The notes beneath the pieces were generated by a model. It was not told the origin of the DNA. It made no database searches and was given only the letters and a program-made list of their open reading frames with translations. From a virus, in IMG/VR virus record IMGVR_UViG_3300048834_000376, positions 1 to 44,783 of that record: a stretch of DNA of 44,783 nt; one strand, given 5' to 3'. Made by a program: the position numbers and the translations under genes. Position 1 is the first letter of the stretch; every line of letters starts with the position of its first letter. Positions 1 through 7,661 of this stretch are shown here, piece by piece.

Positions 1-127
1 CGCGCGGTGAACTGATGCACGCGATCTTGACCGGCGGCGACGGTATTTACTGGTACGACCGCCTCCGTAAGGCCGGCTTCGACGTCTGGCAGGCCGTTTG
101 ATCCTTCATGCCCGCGTCGAAGGTGGC
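1..127. repeat. Terminal direct repeat, left copy (contig overlap)
   Basis: Bases 1..127 are identical to 44657..44783. An exact overlap of 127 is a common assembler k-mer length, so this most likely marks a circular contig and not a biological terminal repeat. The join falls inside a coding gene (44404..44757), which argues against a natural molecule end here. Confidence 0.95.
3..101 (+). CDS. 3' end of hypothetical early protein (same gene as 44404..44757)
   Basis: This is the last 32 codons of the gene that starts at 44404, duplicated by the contig overlap. The frame reads through the first base of the window and stops at the TGA at 99..101. It is not a separate gene. The product is described under 44404..44757. 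Confidence 0.9.
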   Translation, partial: RGELMHAILTGGDGIYWYDRLRKAGFDVWQAV

Positions 128-132
128 GCGGG
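111..132 (+). other. Short hairpin after early gene
   Basis: CCCGCG (111..116) and CGCGGG (127..132) can pair over 6 bp around a 10-base loop, just after the stop at 101. There is no T-tract, so it is at best a weak terminator or an mRNA 3'-end stabiliser. Confidence 0.3.
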
Positions 133-165
133 TATCGAGGACTAAACACTAACCTGGAGGATATG

Positions 166-777
166 ATGTCTGGGACTTTCGACTTCGGAGACGGCAAGGG
201 ATCGGTTCCCGCCCACAAGCACCCGAACGGCGCCGGGTGGGTAGCCGATACGGCGGCCGCTGATGCTTCCGCTTATGTCGGCCCCGACGCCGGGGTGTAC
301 GGCAACGCCAGGGTGTACGGCAACGCCGGGGTGTACGGCGACGCCAGGGTGTACGGCAACGCCGGGGTGTGCGGCAACGCCAGGGTGTACGGCAACGCCA
401 GGGTGTACGGCGACGCCTCGGTGTACGGCGACGCCTCGGTGTACGGCAACGCCGGGGTGTACGGCGACGCCAGGGTGTACGGCAACGCCGGGGTGTGCGG
501 CAACGCCAGGGTGTACGGCAACGCCAGGGTGTACGGCGACGCCTCGGTGTACGGCGACGCCAGGGTGTACGGCGTGATGCGTTCGGACGGGTATGCTTTT
601 ATCGCGCTGCTCTGCGAGGACGGCCAGGTCCGCGTGATCGCCGGATGCCGCTACCTGACTTTCCCGGAAGCCCGCGAACACTGGAAACACCGAGCCGGGA
701 CGCCCCTCGGGGACGAGACGGACCTGATCCTCGATTTCCTTGAAGCGTCGGTGAAGATCAAGGGATATGGAGGCTGA
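166..777 (+). CDS. Hexapeptide-repeat (left-handed beta-helix-like) protein
   Basis: This protein of about 203 residues is dominated by 16 tandem hexapeptides of the form V-Y-G-[N/D]-A-[R/G/S] (residues 44 to 139), the last one degenerate. Valine at position i and alanine at i+4 is the spacing of inward-facing residues in left-handed beta-helix folds of the bacterial transferase hexapeptide type. This suggests a rigid prism of about five coils. A non-repetitive N-terminal cap (about 43 residues) and a C-terminal domain (from about residue 140, with a RVIAGCRYLTF stretch) flank it. No catalytic residues are recognised. Two ATGs stand in tandem (163 and 166). The second gives the 5-base spacing from GGAGG seen in other early genes, so I chose it. 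The gene is early and its function is unknown. Confidence 0.8.
   Translation: MSGTFDFGDGKGSVPAHKHPNGAGWVADTAAADASAYVGPDAGVYGNARVYGNAGVYGDARVYGNAGVCGNARVYGNARVYGDASVYGDASVYGNAGVYGDARVYGNAGVCGNARVYGNARVYGDASVYGDARVYGVMRSDGYAFIALLCEDGQVRVIAGCRYLTFPEAREHWKHRAGTPLGDETDLILDFLEASVKIKGYGG
295..582 (+). repeat. 18-bp tandem repeat array coding hexapeptides
   Basis: Sixteen units of 18 bp start at 295. Units 2 to 8 (313..438) and units 9 to 15 (439..564) form a second-order duplication of 126 bp, identical over its first 123 bases. Such an exact repeat sits just under the apparent k-mer length of 127, so the true copy number could be larger than assembled. Confidence 0.95.
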
Positions 778-787
778 TGGTCGAGCC

Positions 788-813
788 CTGCCCATGGTCC
801 GAACCGTGGGCAG
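788..813 (+). other. RNA hairpin between early genes
   Basis: CTGCCCATGG (788..797) pairs with CCGTGGGCAG (804..813), nine Watson-Crick pairs and one G-U, around a 6-base loop. It lies between the beta-helix gene and the next Shine-Dalgarno at about 829. There is no T-tract, so it may be a processing or attenuation element and not a classical terminator. Confidence 0.5.
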
Positions 814-841
814 TCCTGGACTATCAACCTGGAGAACTGAA

Positions 842-1108
842 ATGTCACTGCGGTATTTTAAGGACGATCATACGTCCGTCGGCTTTCTGATCGCGCGTAC
901 GCATCCGCACCCGGAGCCGCGGCACTTGGGCAACGCCTTTGAAGAAAAGGACGCCCGTCTGTTCGCCGCAAGCGAGGATCTTCTGGCGGCGCTGGAATCG
1001 TGCCTTGGGTACTTGAAGCGGTACGCGGCAACACACGGCCCCGGGCCTGATCGGCGCCTTGCCGAAGCCATGGCAGCCATTGCACGGGCGAGAGGGGAAA
1101 CGCCATGA
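842..1108 (+). CDS. Hypothetical early protein, 88 aa
   Basis: I do not recognise a family. The product is 88 residues. A frame extension upstream exists, but the ATG at 842 is preceded by CAACCTGGAG with 6 to 8 bases spacing, the early-gene leader motif, so this start is preferred. The C-terminal half is alanine and arginine rich and predicted helical (FAASEDLLAALESCLGYL onward). The stop overlaps the next start by ATGA (1105..1108), so it is probably translationally coupled to the following gene. Confidence 0.65.
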   Translation: MSLRYFKDDHTSVGFLIARTHPHPEPRHLGNAFEEKDARLFAASEDLLAALESCLGYLKRYAATHGPGPDRRLAEAMAAIARARGETP

Positions 1109-1470
1109 CACCTGATGAATGGAACAACCTGCTGGCCCCGTCGGTGCCGTGGCGCCAGGCCTATCAGTCGGTCGGCCGGGAGGCCCGGGCTTACCTGGAG
1201 ATCACCCAGCCGGACGGTGACGGCCTGACGACGGCCCAGCTCGTCGAGTGCCTGTACCCTGCCGACGATGCGCGGGGCTCGGCAGGGCTCGTCGCCCGTA
1301 AACGGATGTTCCGTGCACTGGCGGCCCTCGCCGACCACGACATGAAGGACTGGTGCACGCGCGGGGAGAAGCGCCGGAACAAGTTCGGCAAGGAGGTCCT
1401 GCCGGTTCGTTGGCGGGCATACATGGATCCGGGGCCGGCCAGGTGCCCGCACTGTGGGGAGGTACTGTAA
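1105..1470 (+). CDS. Hypothetical early protein with C-terminal CPHC motif
   Basis: The 121-residue product has a helical N-terminal part that reads like a small winged-helix or helix-turn-helix region (residues about 40 to 85, GLTTAQLVECLYP followed by VARKRMFRALAALADH). A basic stretch (RGEKRRNKFGKE) follows and the protein ends in CPHCGEVL. A single CxxC cannot make a full zinc site, so pairing with another chain, or a remnant, is possible. It starts inside the previous stop (ATGA) and its stop overlaps the next ATG (TAATG). The role is unknown. DNA binding is an inference from charge and shape only. Confidence 0.65.
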   Translation: MTPDEWNNLLAPSVPWRQAYQSVGREARAYLEITQPDGDGLTTAQLVECLYPADDARGSAGLVARKRMFRALAALADHDMKDWCTRGEKRRNKFGKEVLPVRWRAYMDPGPARCPHCGEVL

Positions 1471-1676
1471 TGGACGCCCCATATTGCGAAATCTGCGGTG
1501 AGCAGCACGCTACGTGCGCGACTGAAATGACGGCGATGTGCGACGACTGTTTCGAGGAACACTGCCGGGCCGAAATGAAGGATCTGATGGGCGACGTATG
1601 CTGCAACGTCTCTCGCCAGAAGAACGGCCATCTTCAAATCTGCTTGGCGCCCTACGGCGTCGAGCATGAACACTAG
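1470..1676 (+). CDS. Small cysteine-rich (zinc-ribbon-like) protein, 68 aa
   Basis: The ATG at 1470 overlaps the TAA of the gene before and is preceded by GGAGG at 1457..1461. The 68-residue product starts with CEICGEQHATC and continues with MCDDCFEEHC, so two CxxC pairs lie about 18 residues apart, as in small treble-clef or zinc-ribbon folds. CC and one further Cys follow near the C-terminus. Many phages make such proteins to bind nucleic acid or host enzymes. Nothing in the sequence shows the partner. Confidence 0.65.
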   Translation: MDAPYCEICGEQHATCATEMTAMCDDCFEEHCRAEMKDLMGDVCCNVSRQKNGHLQICLAPYGVEHEH

Positions 1677-1693
1677 AGGCTTGGGAGGCCAAC

Positions 1694-1924
1694 ATGGACA
1701 GAATGAAAACGGTTTTGGTCGATGGCGTGCCGGTGCGGATCCGTGCCGACATGCCCTTCCTGGAGGAAATGTACCGCCAGGAAGGGCGGGATGCCCTGTA
1801 TCAACTCGGCTTTGATGAGGCAAGCGAAGAACACGCGGGTGACTTCGACAACGGCTATAAGGAAGGATACGACGAGGGCGAAAGCGCTCTGGCCGGTCGC
1901 ATTCAGAAAGTGCTGGACCACTAG
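1694..1924 (+). CDS. Hypothetical acidic early protein, 76 aa
   Basis: This short acidic protein starts at ATG 1694 behind a GGGAGG (1682..1687). A second overlapping frame (start 1722) is possible but lacks a ribosome binding site and ends in a proline-rich tail, so it was not chosen. The product has an N-terminal beta-like stretch (KTVLVDGVPVRIRAD) and a helical acidic C-terminus. It is the last plus-strand gene before the reversed primase gene, which converges with it from 3904. No family is recognised. Confidence 0.6.
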   Translation: MDRMKTVLVDGVPVRIRADMPFLEEMYRQEGRDALYQLGFDEASEEHAGDFDNGYKEGYDEGESALAGRIQKVLDH

Positions 1925-1957
1925 GCCGGCAAGTCCGTTCGACCTGACGTAGCGCAG

Positions 1958-3904
1958 CTACGCAGGGAGAAACCACACCAGCACGTTCCCGTCCTTTTCA
2001 CAGTAGCCGGCCAGCCGGGTCCTCGAGAGTTTGGCAAGCTCGCGGGTGGCCCGGCTGACCTGTCTCTGCCATTCCTCATGATCCTGATTGGGTTGCTGCG
2101 GCACCAGGTGCTGCGCCAGGACGTGCGTCGAAACCCCCTTGGTGATCCCGAACGCTTCCAGTGCCCTTAGTGCGGCGCCGACGGTGGCGTTGCCCATGTA
2201 GTCCTCCGTCGCCAGGGCCTTGCGCGCTTCCGCTTCGGTGATCGGGGAGAAATACAGGCTATCCGCGACGGGGGCGCCCTTGAAGAACAGGTGGAAGCCG
2301 TCGTCGGCGTCGCGGTGTTGGACCACGTGAAGGTCGAGGATCATCTTTTCCTTGTTGCTCTCAACCTCGATGTAGGTGTCCATGTTGGCGCGCAACGCCG
2401 AGCTGCCCCGTGGACCGCGGGTCTTGTCCTTCCCGAGATGGGCCAGGATCACCACGGCGACGCCGGGAAACTCCCTGATGAGGCGGTCGGCGTAGACGGT
2501 GAACAGGCCCACGTCGGCGGCGTCGTTCTCGTTGAGGCCGCCCATGGTCCGGGCGTAGGTGTCCAGCACGATCATACCCGGCTGCTCGAGCTCGTCCAGG
2601 GTGTCGCGGATGCCCCTGATGAACGCCTCCCCTTCCGACGGAATGGAGATGCGCGGGATCGGCATGACGTAGAAGTTGGGTACGCTGTCCAGTCCCTTGA
2701 CCAGCCGCCATGCCGGCGACCGCTTGCGCCTGATGTCGTTGCGCCCCTCGCCGGCGCCGTAGAATACCCGTCTGGGGGGCGTGGAGGCCCGTCCGGCGTA
2801 GGGAAGGCCCGTGGCGACGCTCATGGCCATGTCGAGGGCCGCGAACGTCTTGTAGTGGCCTGTTTCGCCGGCCAGGACCGTGGCGCTGTCGGCAGGCACC
2901 AGCCCGTCGATGATCCATTGCTGCTCGGGGATGCCGGCCCACTCGCTGTCATTGGTCGGCCGGAAAGGATTGGTGGGAACCGGAGACGCGGATTCGTTGG
3001 CGGGGAGCTTGACGAGAGCATCCGCGAACACCAGCGCCGCCGGTTCCCGTAGATCCACCGCGCTTGGTCCGGTGTAGCCGGATTGCCTCGCGTGATGGAG
3101 AATCGTGCCGTAGCCGACGCCGTCGTCGCGCGGGGGCATGGTGTCATAGACCTGATCGACCTCGTCGGGGCCGGTGTAGTTGTACGGGGCATTGCCGTCC
3201 CAGAACTGGCCTTCGGACCAGTTGTGCGCCAGATCGCGCGTGCTGGTGTCGCAATTTGTATTGGCCAGGGCGGCGACGACGTTACGCCAGGTATCCCGGT
3301 CGCAGCCGGGGTCGATGCTTGAAAGCAGGTCGAGCAGGTGGTGGTGCGCGACGGGGGCACCGAAGGCGCCCGACTTTTCCTGCACGTCGGCGTCGAGCAG
3401 GGGCGGCAGCCATGCCGGCAGCGGCGCCACGTCTACGTCGTTCTCGACCGTGTAGGGACGGCCGTTGACGATGCTCGGGGGCAGCAGGACGTAGCCGCCG
3501 CGGCCGCGGGTGTCGATGCCGCCGACGCCCTTGTGGATTTCCTTCGCCAGGCGTTTCGTCGTCGAGCGTATCGAGCCGTCGAAATACAGGTGCCGACCGC
3601 CGCGGGGCGTGACTACCGAATATGTCGGGATTGCGGCGCCGTCGTGGTCCCGCTGGAGGGCCTGCCACTGTTCGAAGCCGCCCGCCTCGACGTCGATCAC
3701 GGCCCAGCCGAGATCCTCGGGGCACAGGGCCAGGTTGAAATTCGGATTGTCCGACCACCATCGGTCGATCCGGGCCAGGTCGGTGGTGGCGTCGTGGAAG
3801 CCGTTTTCGGTAGCCGGCTCTTTCCCGTTTTCCTTGCATGGGAACACGGGGATCCCGTTCGCGGCATATGTCCTTGCCGCGGCGTGCAATACGCCTATGT
3901 TCAC
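1958..3904 (-). CDS. Bifunctional primase-polymerase / RecA-fold helicase
   Basis: This 648-residue replication protein should make primers and unwind DNA at the fork. Residues 1 to about 170 form a primase-polymerase (Prim-Pol) domain with metal-binding D71-x-E73 (VIDVEAGG), H105 in TPRGGRHLYF and D131 in GIDTRGRGGYVLLPP. Residues about 190 to 275 look like a PriCT-type linker (DTWRNVVAALAN). Residues about 325 to 560 are a RepA/AAA_25-type ATPase with Walker A GETGHYKT (346..353), Walker B MIVLDTY (444..450) and AHLGKDKTRG sensor region. The C-terminus is probably a winged-helix DNA-binding tail. The start is GTG at 3904 with AGGGGA upstream. It is the only minus-strand gene in the early block and converges on 1694..1924. 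Confidence 0.92.
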   Translation of the reverse strand: MNIGVLHAAARTYAANGIPVFPCKENGKEPATENGFHDATTDLARIDRWWSDNPNFNLALCPEDLGWAVIDVEAGGFEQWQALQRDHDGAAIPTYSVVTPRGGRHLYFDGSIRSTTKRLAKEIHKGVGGIDTRGRGGYVLLPPSIVNGRPYTVENDVDVAPLPAWLPPLLDADVQEKSGAFGAPVAHHHLLDLLSSIDPGCDRDTWRNVVAALANTNCDTSTRDLAHNWSEGQFWDGNAPYNYTGPDEVDQVYDTMPPRDDGVGYGTILHHARQSGYTGPSAVDLREPAALVFADALVKLPANESASPVPTNPFRPTNDSEWAGIPEQQWIIDGLVPADSATVLAGETGHYKTFAALDMAMSVATGLPYAGRASTPPRRVFYGAGEGRNDIRRKRSPAWRLVKGLDSVPNFYVMPIPRISIPSEGEAFIRGIRDTLDELEQPGMIVLDTYARTMGGLNENDAADVGLFTVYADRLIREFPGVAVVILAHLGKDKTRGPRGSSALRANMDTYIEVESNKEKMILDLHVVQHRDADDGFHLFFKGAPVADSLYFSPITEAEARKALATEDYMGNATVGAALRALEAFGITKGVSTHVLAQHLVPQQPNQDHEEWQRQVSRATRELAKLSRTRLAGYCEKDGNVLVWFLPA

Positions 3905-3997
3905 TTTATTGTTTCCCCTGTTGCGCTCTCGTCACCATGACGATAAGATGGCAGGGACAAGGCAGTCAATGGCCTTGTGGTAACCTGGAGGTTCCAA
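3899..3997. promoter_or_regulatory. Divergent control region between primase and Lar-like gene
   Basis: On the minus strand a TTGACT (complement of 3964..3969) and a TATCGT (complement of 3940..3945) stand 18 bases apart, a reasonable sigma70-type promoter for the primase gene with start near 3933. On the plus strand 3907..3920 reads TATTGTTTCCCCTG, a near copy (12 of 14) of TATTGTTTCACCTA found upstream of 8069 and 43129. The plus leader ends with TAACCTGGAGG, six bases before ATG 3998. Promoter strength and start sites are inferred. Confidence 0.5.
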
Positions 3998-4429
3998 ATG
4001 ATCGAGAATGACCCGAAAGGGGTAGTGGTGCCCGTCGATACGGCCGCGCTGAGACGGCTGGCCGAGGAAGGTGGGTGGTCGCCTGTCCCTAATGCCAAGA
4101 CCGCCGCCATCGTCGCCCTCTGCGACGAGGTTGACAGGCTGAGGGAGGCGCTGGTGGACGCGCTGACCGGCGATATGGAGCCAGGGGAACTTCGCCCGTG
4201 CCCGTTTTGTGGGGGTGATGCCGAGCGCGTCGATATTCCCGAAGCGTGCAGCGAAAACGATCTTTCCGGAGAACCGAATGCCGGTGGCTCTTTTATCCGA
4301 TGCGTCAAATGCGACGCCTGCACATCCTTGGAGTTTGGGCGGAAAGAGACATTGGAGGAACGGTGGAACAGCCGTTTCATCAAAGGCGTGCCGGCCCTGA
4401 TAGCCGAACTGGAGAAGCGCAATGGATAA
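3998..4429 (+). CDS. Lar-like restriction alleviation protein with paralogous N-terminal module
   Basis: The 143-residue product carries a Lar-type zinc ribbon: LRPCPFCGGDAE, then IRCVKCDAC and ETLEERWNSR. This CPFCGG...CxxC...WN pattern is the signature of the restriction alleviation protein Lar, which lowers host type I restriction. Residues about 13 to 57 form a separate helical module (DTAALRRLAEEGGW and TAAIVALCDEVDRLREAL) that occurs again, split, in the next gene. The chosen ATG has TAACCTGGAGG six bases upstream. A longer frame from 3977 lacks a ribosome binding site. Anti-restriction is a family-level inference; the methyltransferase gene further on fits the same need. Confidence 0.8.
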   Translation: MIENDPKGVVVPVDTAALRRLAEEGGWSPVPNAKTAAIVALCDEVDRLREALVDALTGDMEPGELRPCPFCGGDAERVDIPEACSENDLSGEPNAGGSFIRCVKCDACTSLEFGRKETLEERWNSRFIKGVPALIAELEKRNG

Positions 4430-4874
4430 GCCGCTTGACACCGCCGCGCTGAGACGGCTGGCCGAGGAAGGCGGGTGGCGCTCCGATATGGAGAACGCGC
4501 CGAGGGATGGCTGGATAATGCTGGGCAAAATTGTCGGGCATCCCAGTCACCCGACCGCACTGTGGTGGATCGTTAAAGGAGAGTGGTCCGAAAAATATCA
4601 GTGCTGGTGGGACGGCATAGAGCCGTCCGGACTTGCCGGGCCGAACTGTTGGATGCCGCTACCGTCGACCGACCCCGACGCCCCCTCCCCCTCCCCCACG
4701 ACCGCCGCCATCGTCGCCCTATGCGACGAGGTTGACCGGCTAAGGGAGGTGTTGGGCCGCATTGCGAGAAATGCCCGTCAAATGCACGCGGCGACGAAAA
4801 CCGGCATGTGGGAGGTGTGTGCGTCTGACGCTGAACGCGCCCTCCTGCCGTCCGACGAGAAGGGGGCGCAGTGA
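4422..4874 (+). CDS. DUF551-like protein sharing a split module with its neighbour
   Basis: The 150-residue product begins with the module DTAALRRLAEEGGW and carries TAAIVALCDEVDRLREVL at residues about 94 to 111. These match the gene before almost exactly. Between them lies a stretch of about 75 residues with MENAPRDGWIMLG, WWDGIEPSG and a proline-rich end (DPDAPSPSPT), resembling DUF551/ENAPRDG-type small phage proteins full of tryptophans. The start overlaps the previous stop region (4422 against 4429), so the two are probably co-translated. The DUF551 label is moderate. The shared module is plain from the sequence at both DNA and protein level. Confidence 0.75.
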   Translation: MDKPLDTAALRRLAEEGGWRSDMENAPRDGWIMLGKIVGHPSHPTALWWIVKGEWSEKYQCWWDGIEPSGLAGPNCWMPLPSTDPDAPSPSPTTAAIVALCDEVDRLREVLGRIARNARQMHAATKTGMWEVCASDAERALLPSDEKGAQ

Positions 4875-5047
4875 TGAATGAGAATTGGGTTCCGATTGTG
4901 TTCTTTGTCTGCGCGATTTTCATAGTGGCCAGCATGAGCACTTGCAGCGTCATGCGAAATCGCGACGACAACCAACTGAAACTGGAGTGCGTCAAGTCCG
5001 GCAAAGCGCCTGACGAGTGTGCCCGGCTCTGGAGGGCCACCTCATGA
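4874..5047 (+). CDS. Small membrane protein, 57 aa
   Basis: The start ATG (4874) overlaps the previous TGA, and the stop TGA (5045..5047) overlaps the next ATG (5044), so the gene is locked into the operon. The product has a hydrophobic segment WVPIVFFVCAIFIVASMS at residues 5 to 22, long enough for one membrane pass. A charged tail of about 30 residues follows, with Cys40 and Cys49. The tail would face the cytoplasm or periplasm depending on topology. A role in superinfection exclusion or membrane remodelling would be guesswork. Confidence 0.65.
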   Translation: MNENWVPIVFFVCAIFIVASMSTCSVMRNRDDNQLKLECVKSGKAPDECARLWRATS

Positions 5048-6039
5048 CGCATGAAGCCGTGAAGAACGCCGAGGCGGTGCTGGCTCACCCAGACGATGAA
5101 TGTTACGGCGGGGTCAAGCATCACCGGCTGGGCGAGCGGTGCCCAAAATGCAATGCGCTGCCGAGCGAGAGTTGCGGCTACGCTGGCGTTCGGATTGCCA
5201 AACTTCGTGAAGCCCTCTCCGCCGTCCTCGCGCTGTTCAAGGCCGTGCCCCCCGAGGTGGAGAAACTGGCTCAGTTCATGGAGGACATGGCCAGCATTCT
5301 CGAATTGCGGGGCGACAATCTATTGGCCCTGCGCTCCCGTGAAGCCGCCACCCTGCTCCGGTCCCTAGCCGCCGAGAATGTGCGCCTCGAAATCCGCAAC
5401 AAGAGTTGGCATGAACAGTTCTGGGAACTCGAAGCCGAGCGGCAAGCCATCTGTATGGCTGTGGAGCATCACTCCAATTCCAGCACGCCCGTCTCGCACG
5501 TCGTCAAGCAGAAGATCGCGGGACTCGAAGCCGAACTCGCGCGCCATACCGCCCCGGTAACTGACCCGGAGGTGGCTGGGCTGCTCGAAGCGACGGCCGA
5601 TCACCTGACGAATACGCGGCAGTGGCTACCCACAACGCCGCTGATTGAGCAAATGCGCGCCCTGATCGAACGCCTGCACCGCCAGTCCGCCCCGGTGACG
5701 GGCGATAGGGCGGAGTTGGTGAAGTGGCTGCATGACCGCCTCGGCGGCGTCAGCACCCCTTCCATGGGTGGCGACAATCTGGCGATCCTGCTGTGTGGTT
5801 ACTTCGACGACGGCGAAGAACCGGACGATGGGCGCAGTTGGTCGCCTACCGCTATTGCCGCATGCAAGGAAGTCCTAGACGCGATCCGCGAGCACTACGC
5901 CGCCATGCTCGAAGCCGACGCCCGCCGCGAGGCGGCAATCGCGATCGCAAGCACCGAAAGTGGCTGGGATCATTACGACGACTTCGGCAGAAGCATCTTC
6001 CGCCGATACGGCCGCGCTGCCCTGGAGGCCGGCCGGTGA
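5044..6039 (+). CDS. Coiled-coil hypothetical protein (Ead/Ea22-like composition)
   Basis: The product has 331 residues from ATG 5044, chosen because it overlaps the previous stop (ATGA). An upstream extension to 5017 is unlikely. It opens with a short Cys-rich patch (ERCPKCNALPSESC, residues 30 to 43) and continues as long helices with heptad character (EKLAQFMEDMASILELRGD, LAAENVRLEIRNKSWHEQF). Two HxAPVT linkers separate modules (RHTAPVTDPEVAGLL and RQSAPVTGDRAEL). Repetitive modular helical proteins of this kind in early phage regions are often called Ead/Ea22-like; that is a resemblance in style, not a firm assignment. Function is unknown. Confidence 0.7.
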   Translation: MTHEAVKNAEAVLAHPDDECYGGVKHHRLGERCPKCNALPSESCGYAGVRIAKLREALSAVLALFKAVPPEVEKLAQFMEDMASILELRGDNLLALRSREAATLLRSLAAENVRLEIRNKSWHEQFWELEAERQAICMAVEHHSNSSTPVSHVVKQKIAGLEAELARHTAPVTDPEVAGLLEATADHLTNTRQWLPTTPLIEQMRALIERLHRQSAPVTGDRAELVKWLHDRLGGVSTPSMGGDNLAILLCGYFDDGEEPDDGRSWSPTAIAACKEVLDAIREHYAAMLEADARREAAIAIASTESGWDHYDDFGRSIFRRYGRAALEAGR

Positions 6040-7661
6040 TCCTCGATTTCTACCCGGAGACGGGTTTCTACACCCTGGCGGTGCCCCGGACGGCCCCCGT
6101 CACGGTCAAGGAACTCATGGAGGAACACGGGCTCGACTTTTCGACCCGTCTGTCCAGTACCGACCAGGCCGTCCTTATGACGAGGGAACCTTATGCCGCC
6201 GCGTCCTTTTCTGCCTTTGCATCTTCGGCTGCGAGCCAATCACTTGGCCCGTTACTCCACCAGATTGAAAGGTCCTGGGCTGCGGACAGTTCCATCCGCG
6301 CGGCTTGTCCCGCTGATCGAGAACTGTGGCCTTTTCAGAGGGCGGACATTGCGTATGCACTCGACCGACGGAACGTACTCGTTGGAGATCAACCTGGCCT
6401 GGGCAAGACACCGATCGCCATCTGTTACGCGAACGAAATCCAGGCGCAGCGCGTCCTGGTGATTGTCCCGGCGTCGATCCGCCTCCAATGGATCCGCCAG
6501 ATCAGGAACTGGACGACGATGTCCTGGCCCTACTCGATCCACGGCATCTTCCACTCCCGCCACGGCGTCCACCCGTCGGCCAACTGGACGGTCCTGTCCT
6601 ACGAGCTGGCGAGGCAGCCGGCGATCTGGACGGCTCTCGCGAAACTGAAGTTCGACCTTCTCATCATGGACGAGGCCCACTATGCAAAGACGATCGACAG
6701 CCGAAGGACGCGAGCCATTTTTGGTGGCGGCCATAATCCTGTTGCTGATCCCCTCGCTGACCGTTGTGAGCGGATTATGGCGCTCACGGGAACACCCCTC
6801 CCCAATCGTCCTCGAGAGGCATACACCCTCTCCCGCGGCCTATGCTGGGACAGCATCGACTGGATGTCCGAGGACGCCTTTCGTGGACGTTTCAACCCCT
6901 CGGTAAAGCGTACCCACGAGGCGACCGGCAAGGTCTGGATCGACGAGCGCAGCGGCCGGCACGGCGAACTCCAGAACCGGATGCGCGCCAATTTCATGAC
7001 CCGGCACCTGAAGCGCGACGTCATGACCCAGTTGAAGATGCCCGTCTACGATCTGATCCAGGTCGAGGAGACGGGTCCGGTCAAGCAGGCATTGGCCGCC
7101 GAGCAGCTTCTGGACATCGACCCGGAAACCCTCGAAGGCGCCGACGCCACCGTGCTGGGGCACATCGCCGAGGCCCGCCGGATGATGGGCATCGCCCTCG
7201 CGCCCCAGGTCGCCGACTACGTCGACATGCTGATCGACGGCGGCGAGGAGAAGATCGTCCTGTTTGCCTGGCATATCGAGGTGCTGGACATACTGGAGAA
7301 GCGGCTGGCCAACCATCGACCTGTAAGAGTTGATGGTCGGACGTCGTCGGCCGGCAAGGAAAAGGCCATCGAGACGTTCCAGCGTGACTCCCGGTGCCAG
7401 GTGATCATGGGCAACACCCTGTCCCTCGGCACCGGCACGGACGGCCTCCAGCACGTCGCATGGCACGCCCTGATCGCCGAGCCCGACTGGACCCCCGGCA
7501 ACAACGTCCAGTGCTTTGACCGGCTCGACCGGGGCGGGCAAACCCGCACTGTTCAAGGGGACATCTTCGTCGCGCCGGGATCGATCGCTGAGAAGGTATT
7601 GGCCTCGGCCCTGCGGAAAATGCAGACCACTCACAAGGCTTTGGACAGGAGAATAGCGTGA
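6036..7661 (+). CDS. SNF2-type DEAH-box helicase
   Basis: A 541-residue superfamily 2 helicase/translocase. Visible motifs are a Q-like region ELWPFQRADIAYAL (96..109), Walker A GDQPGLGKT (117..125), Ia VLVIVPASIRLQW, DEAH at 212..215 (LLIMDEAHYAK), motif III LTGTP (250..254) and motif VI RLDRGGQTRTV (about 496..506). The layout is that of compact phage SNF2 proteins that remodel replication forks or protein-DNA complexes using ATP. The open frame extends back to 5793, but the GTG at 6036 overlaps the preceding TGA and begins a normal N-terminus (MILDFYPETGFYTL). The stop overlaps the GTG of the next gene. Confidence 0.9.
   Translation: MILDFYPETGFYTLAVPRTAPVTVKELMEEHGLDFSTRLSSTDQAVLMTREPYAAASFSAFASSAASQSLGPLLHQIERSWAADSSIRAACPADRELWPFQRADIAYALDRRNVLVGDQPGLGKTPIAICYANEIQAQRVLVIVPASIRLQWIRQIRNWTTMSWPYSIHGIFHSRHGVHPSANWTVLSYELARQPAIWTALAKLKFDLLIMDEAHYAKTIDSRRTRAIFGGGHNPVADPLADRCERIMALTGTPLPNRPREAYTLSRGLCWDSIDWMSEDAFRGRFNPSVKRTHEATGKVWIDERSGRHGELQNRMRANFMTRHLKRDVMTQLKMPVYDLIQVEETGPVKQALAAEQLLDIDPETLEGADATVLGHIAEARRMMGIALAPQVADYVDMLIDGGEEKIVLFAWHIEVLDILEKRLANHRPVRVDGRTSSAGKEKAIETFQRDSRCQVIMGNTLSLGTGTDGLQHVAWHALIAEPDWTPGNNVQCFDRLDRGGQTRTVQGDIFVAPGSIAEKVLASALRKMQTTHKALDRRIA

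Noticed and set aside
1-127. Biological terminal redundancy as in T7
   Set aside because: The exact length 127, typical of an assembler overlap, and the break inside a coding gene make an assembly artefact of a circular contig more likely. Read mapping over the join would decide.
263-577. Plus-strand frames reading CTATPG or RQRQGVR repeats within the same array
   Set aside because: Any tandem repeat whose unit is a multiple of 3 opens all frames. No ribosome binding site supports these.
142-795. Long minus-strand frame opposite the beta-helix gene
   Set aside because: It is the mirror of the 18-bp repeat (HPGVAVHPGVA). The plus strand has the leader motif and a sensible start; the minus frame has none.
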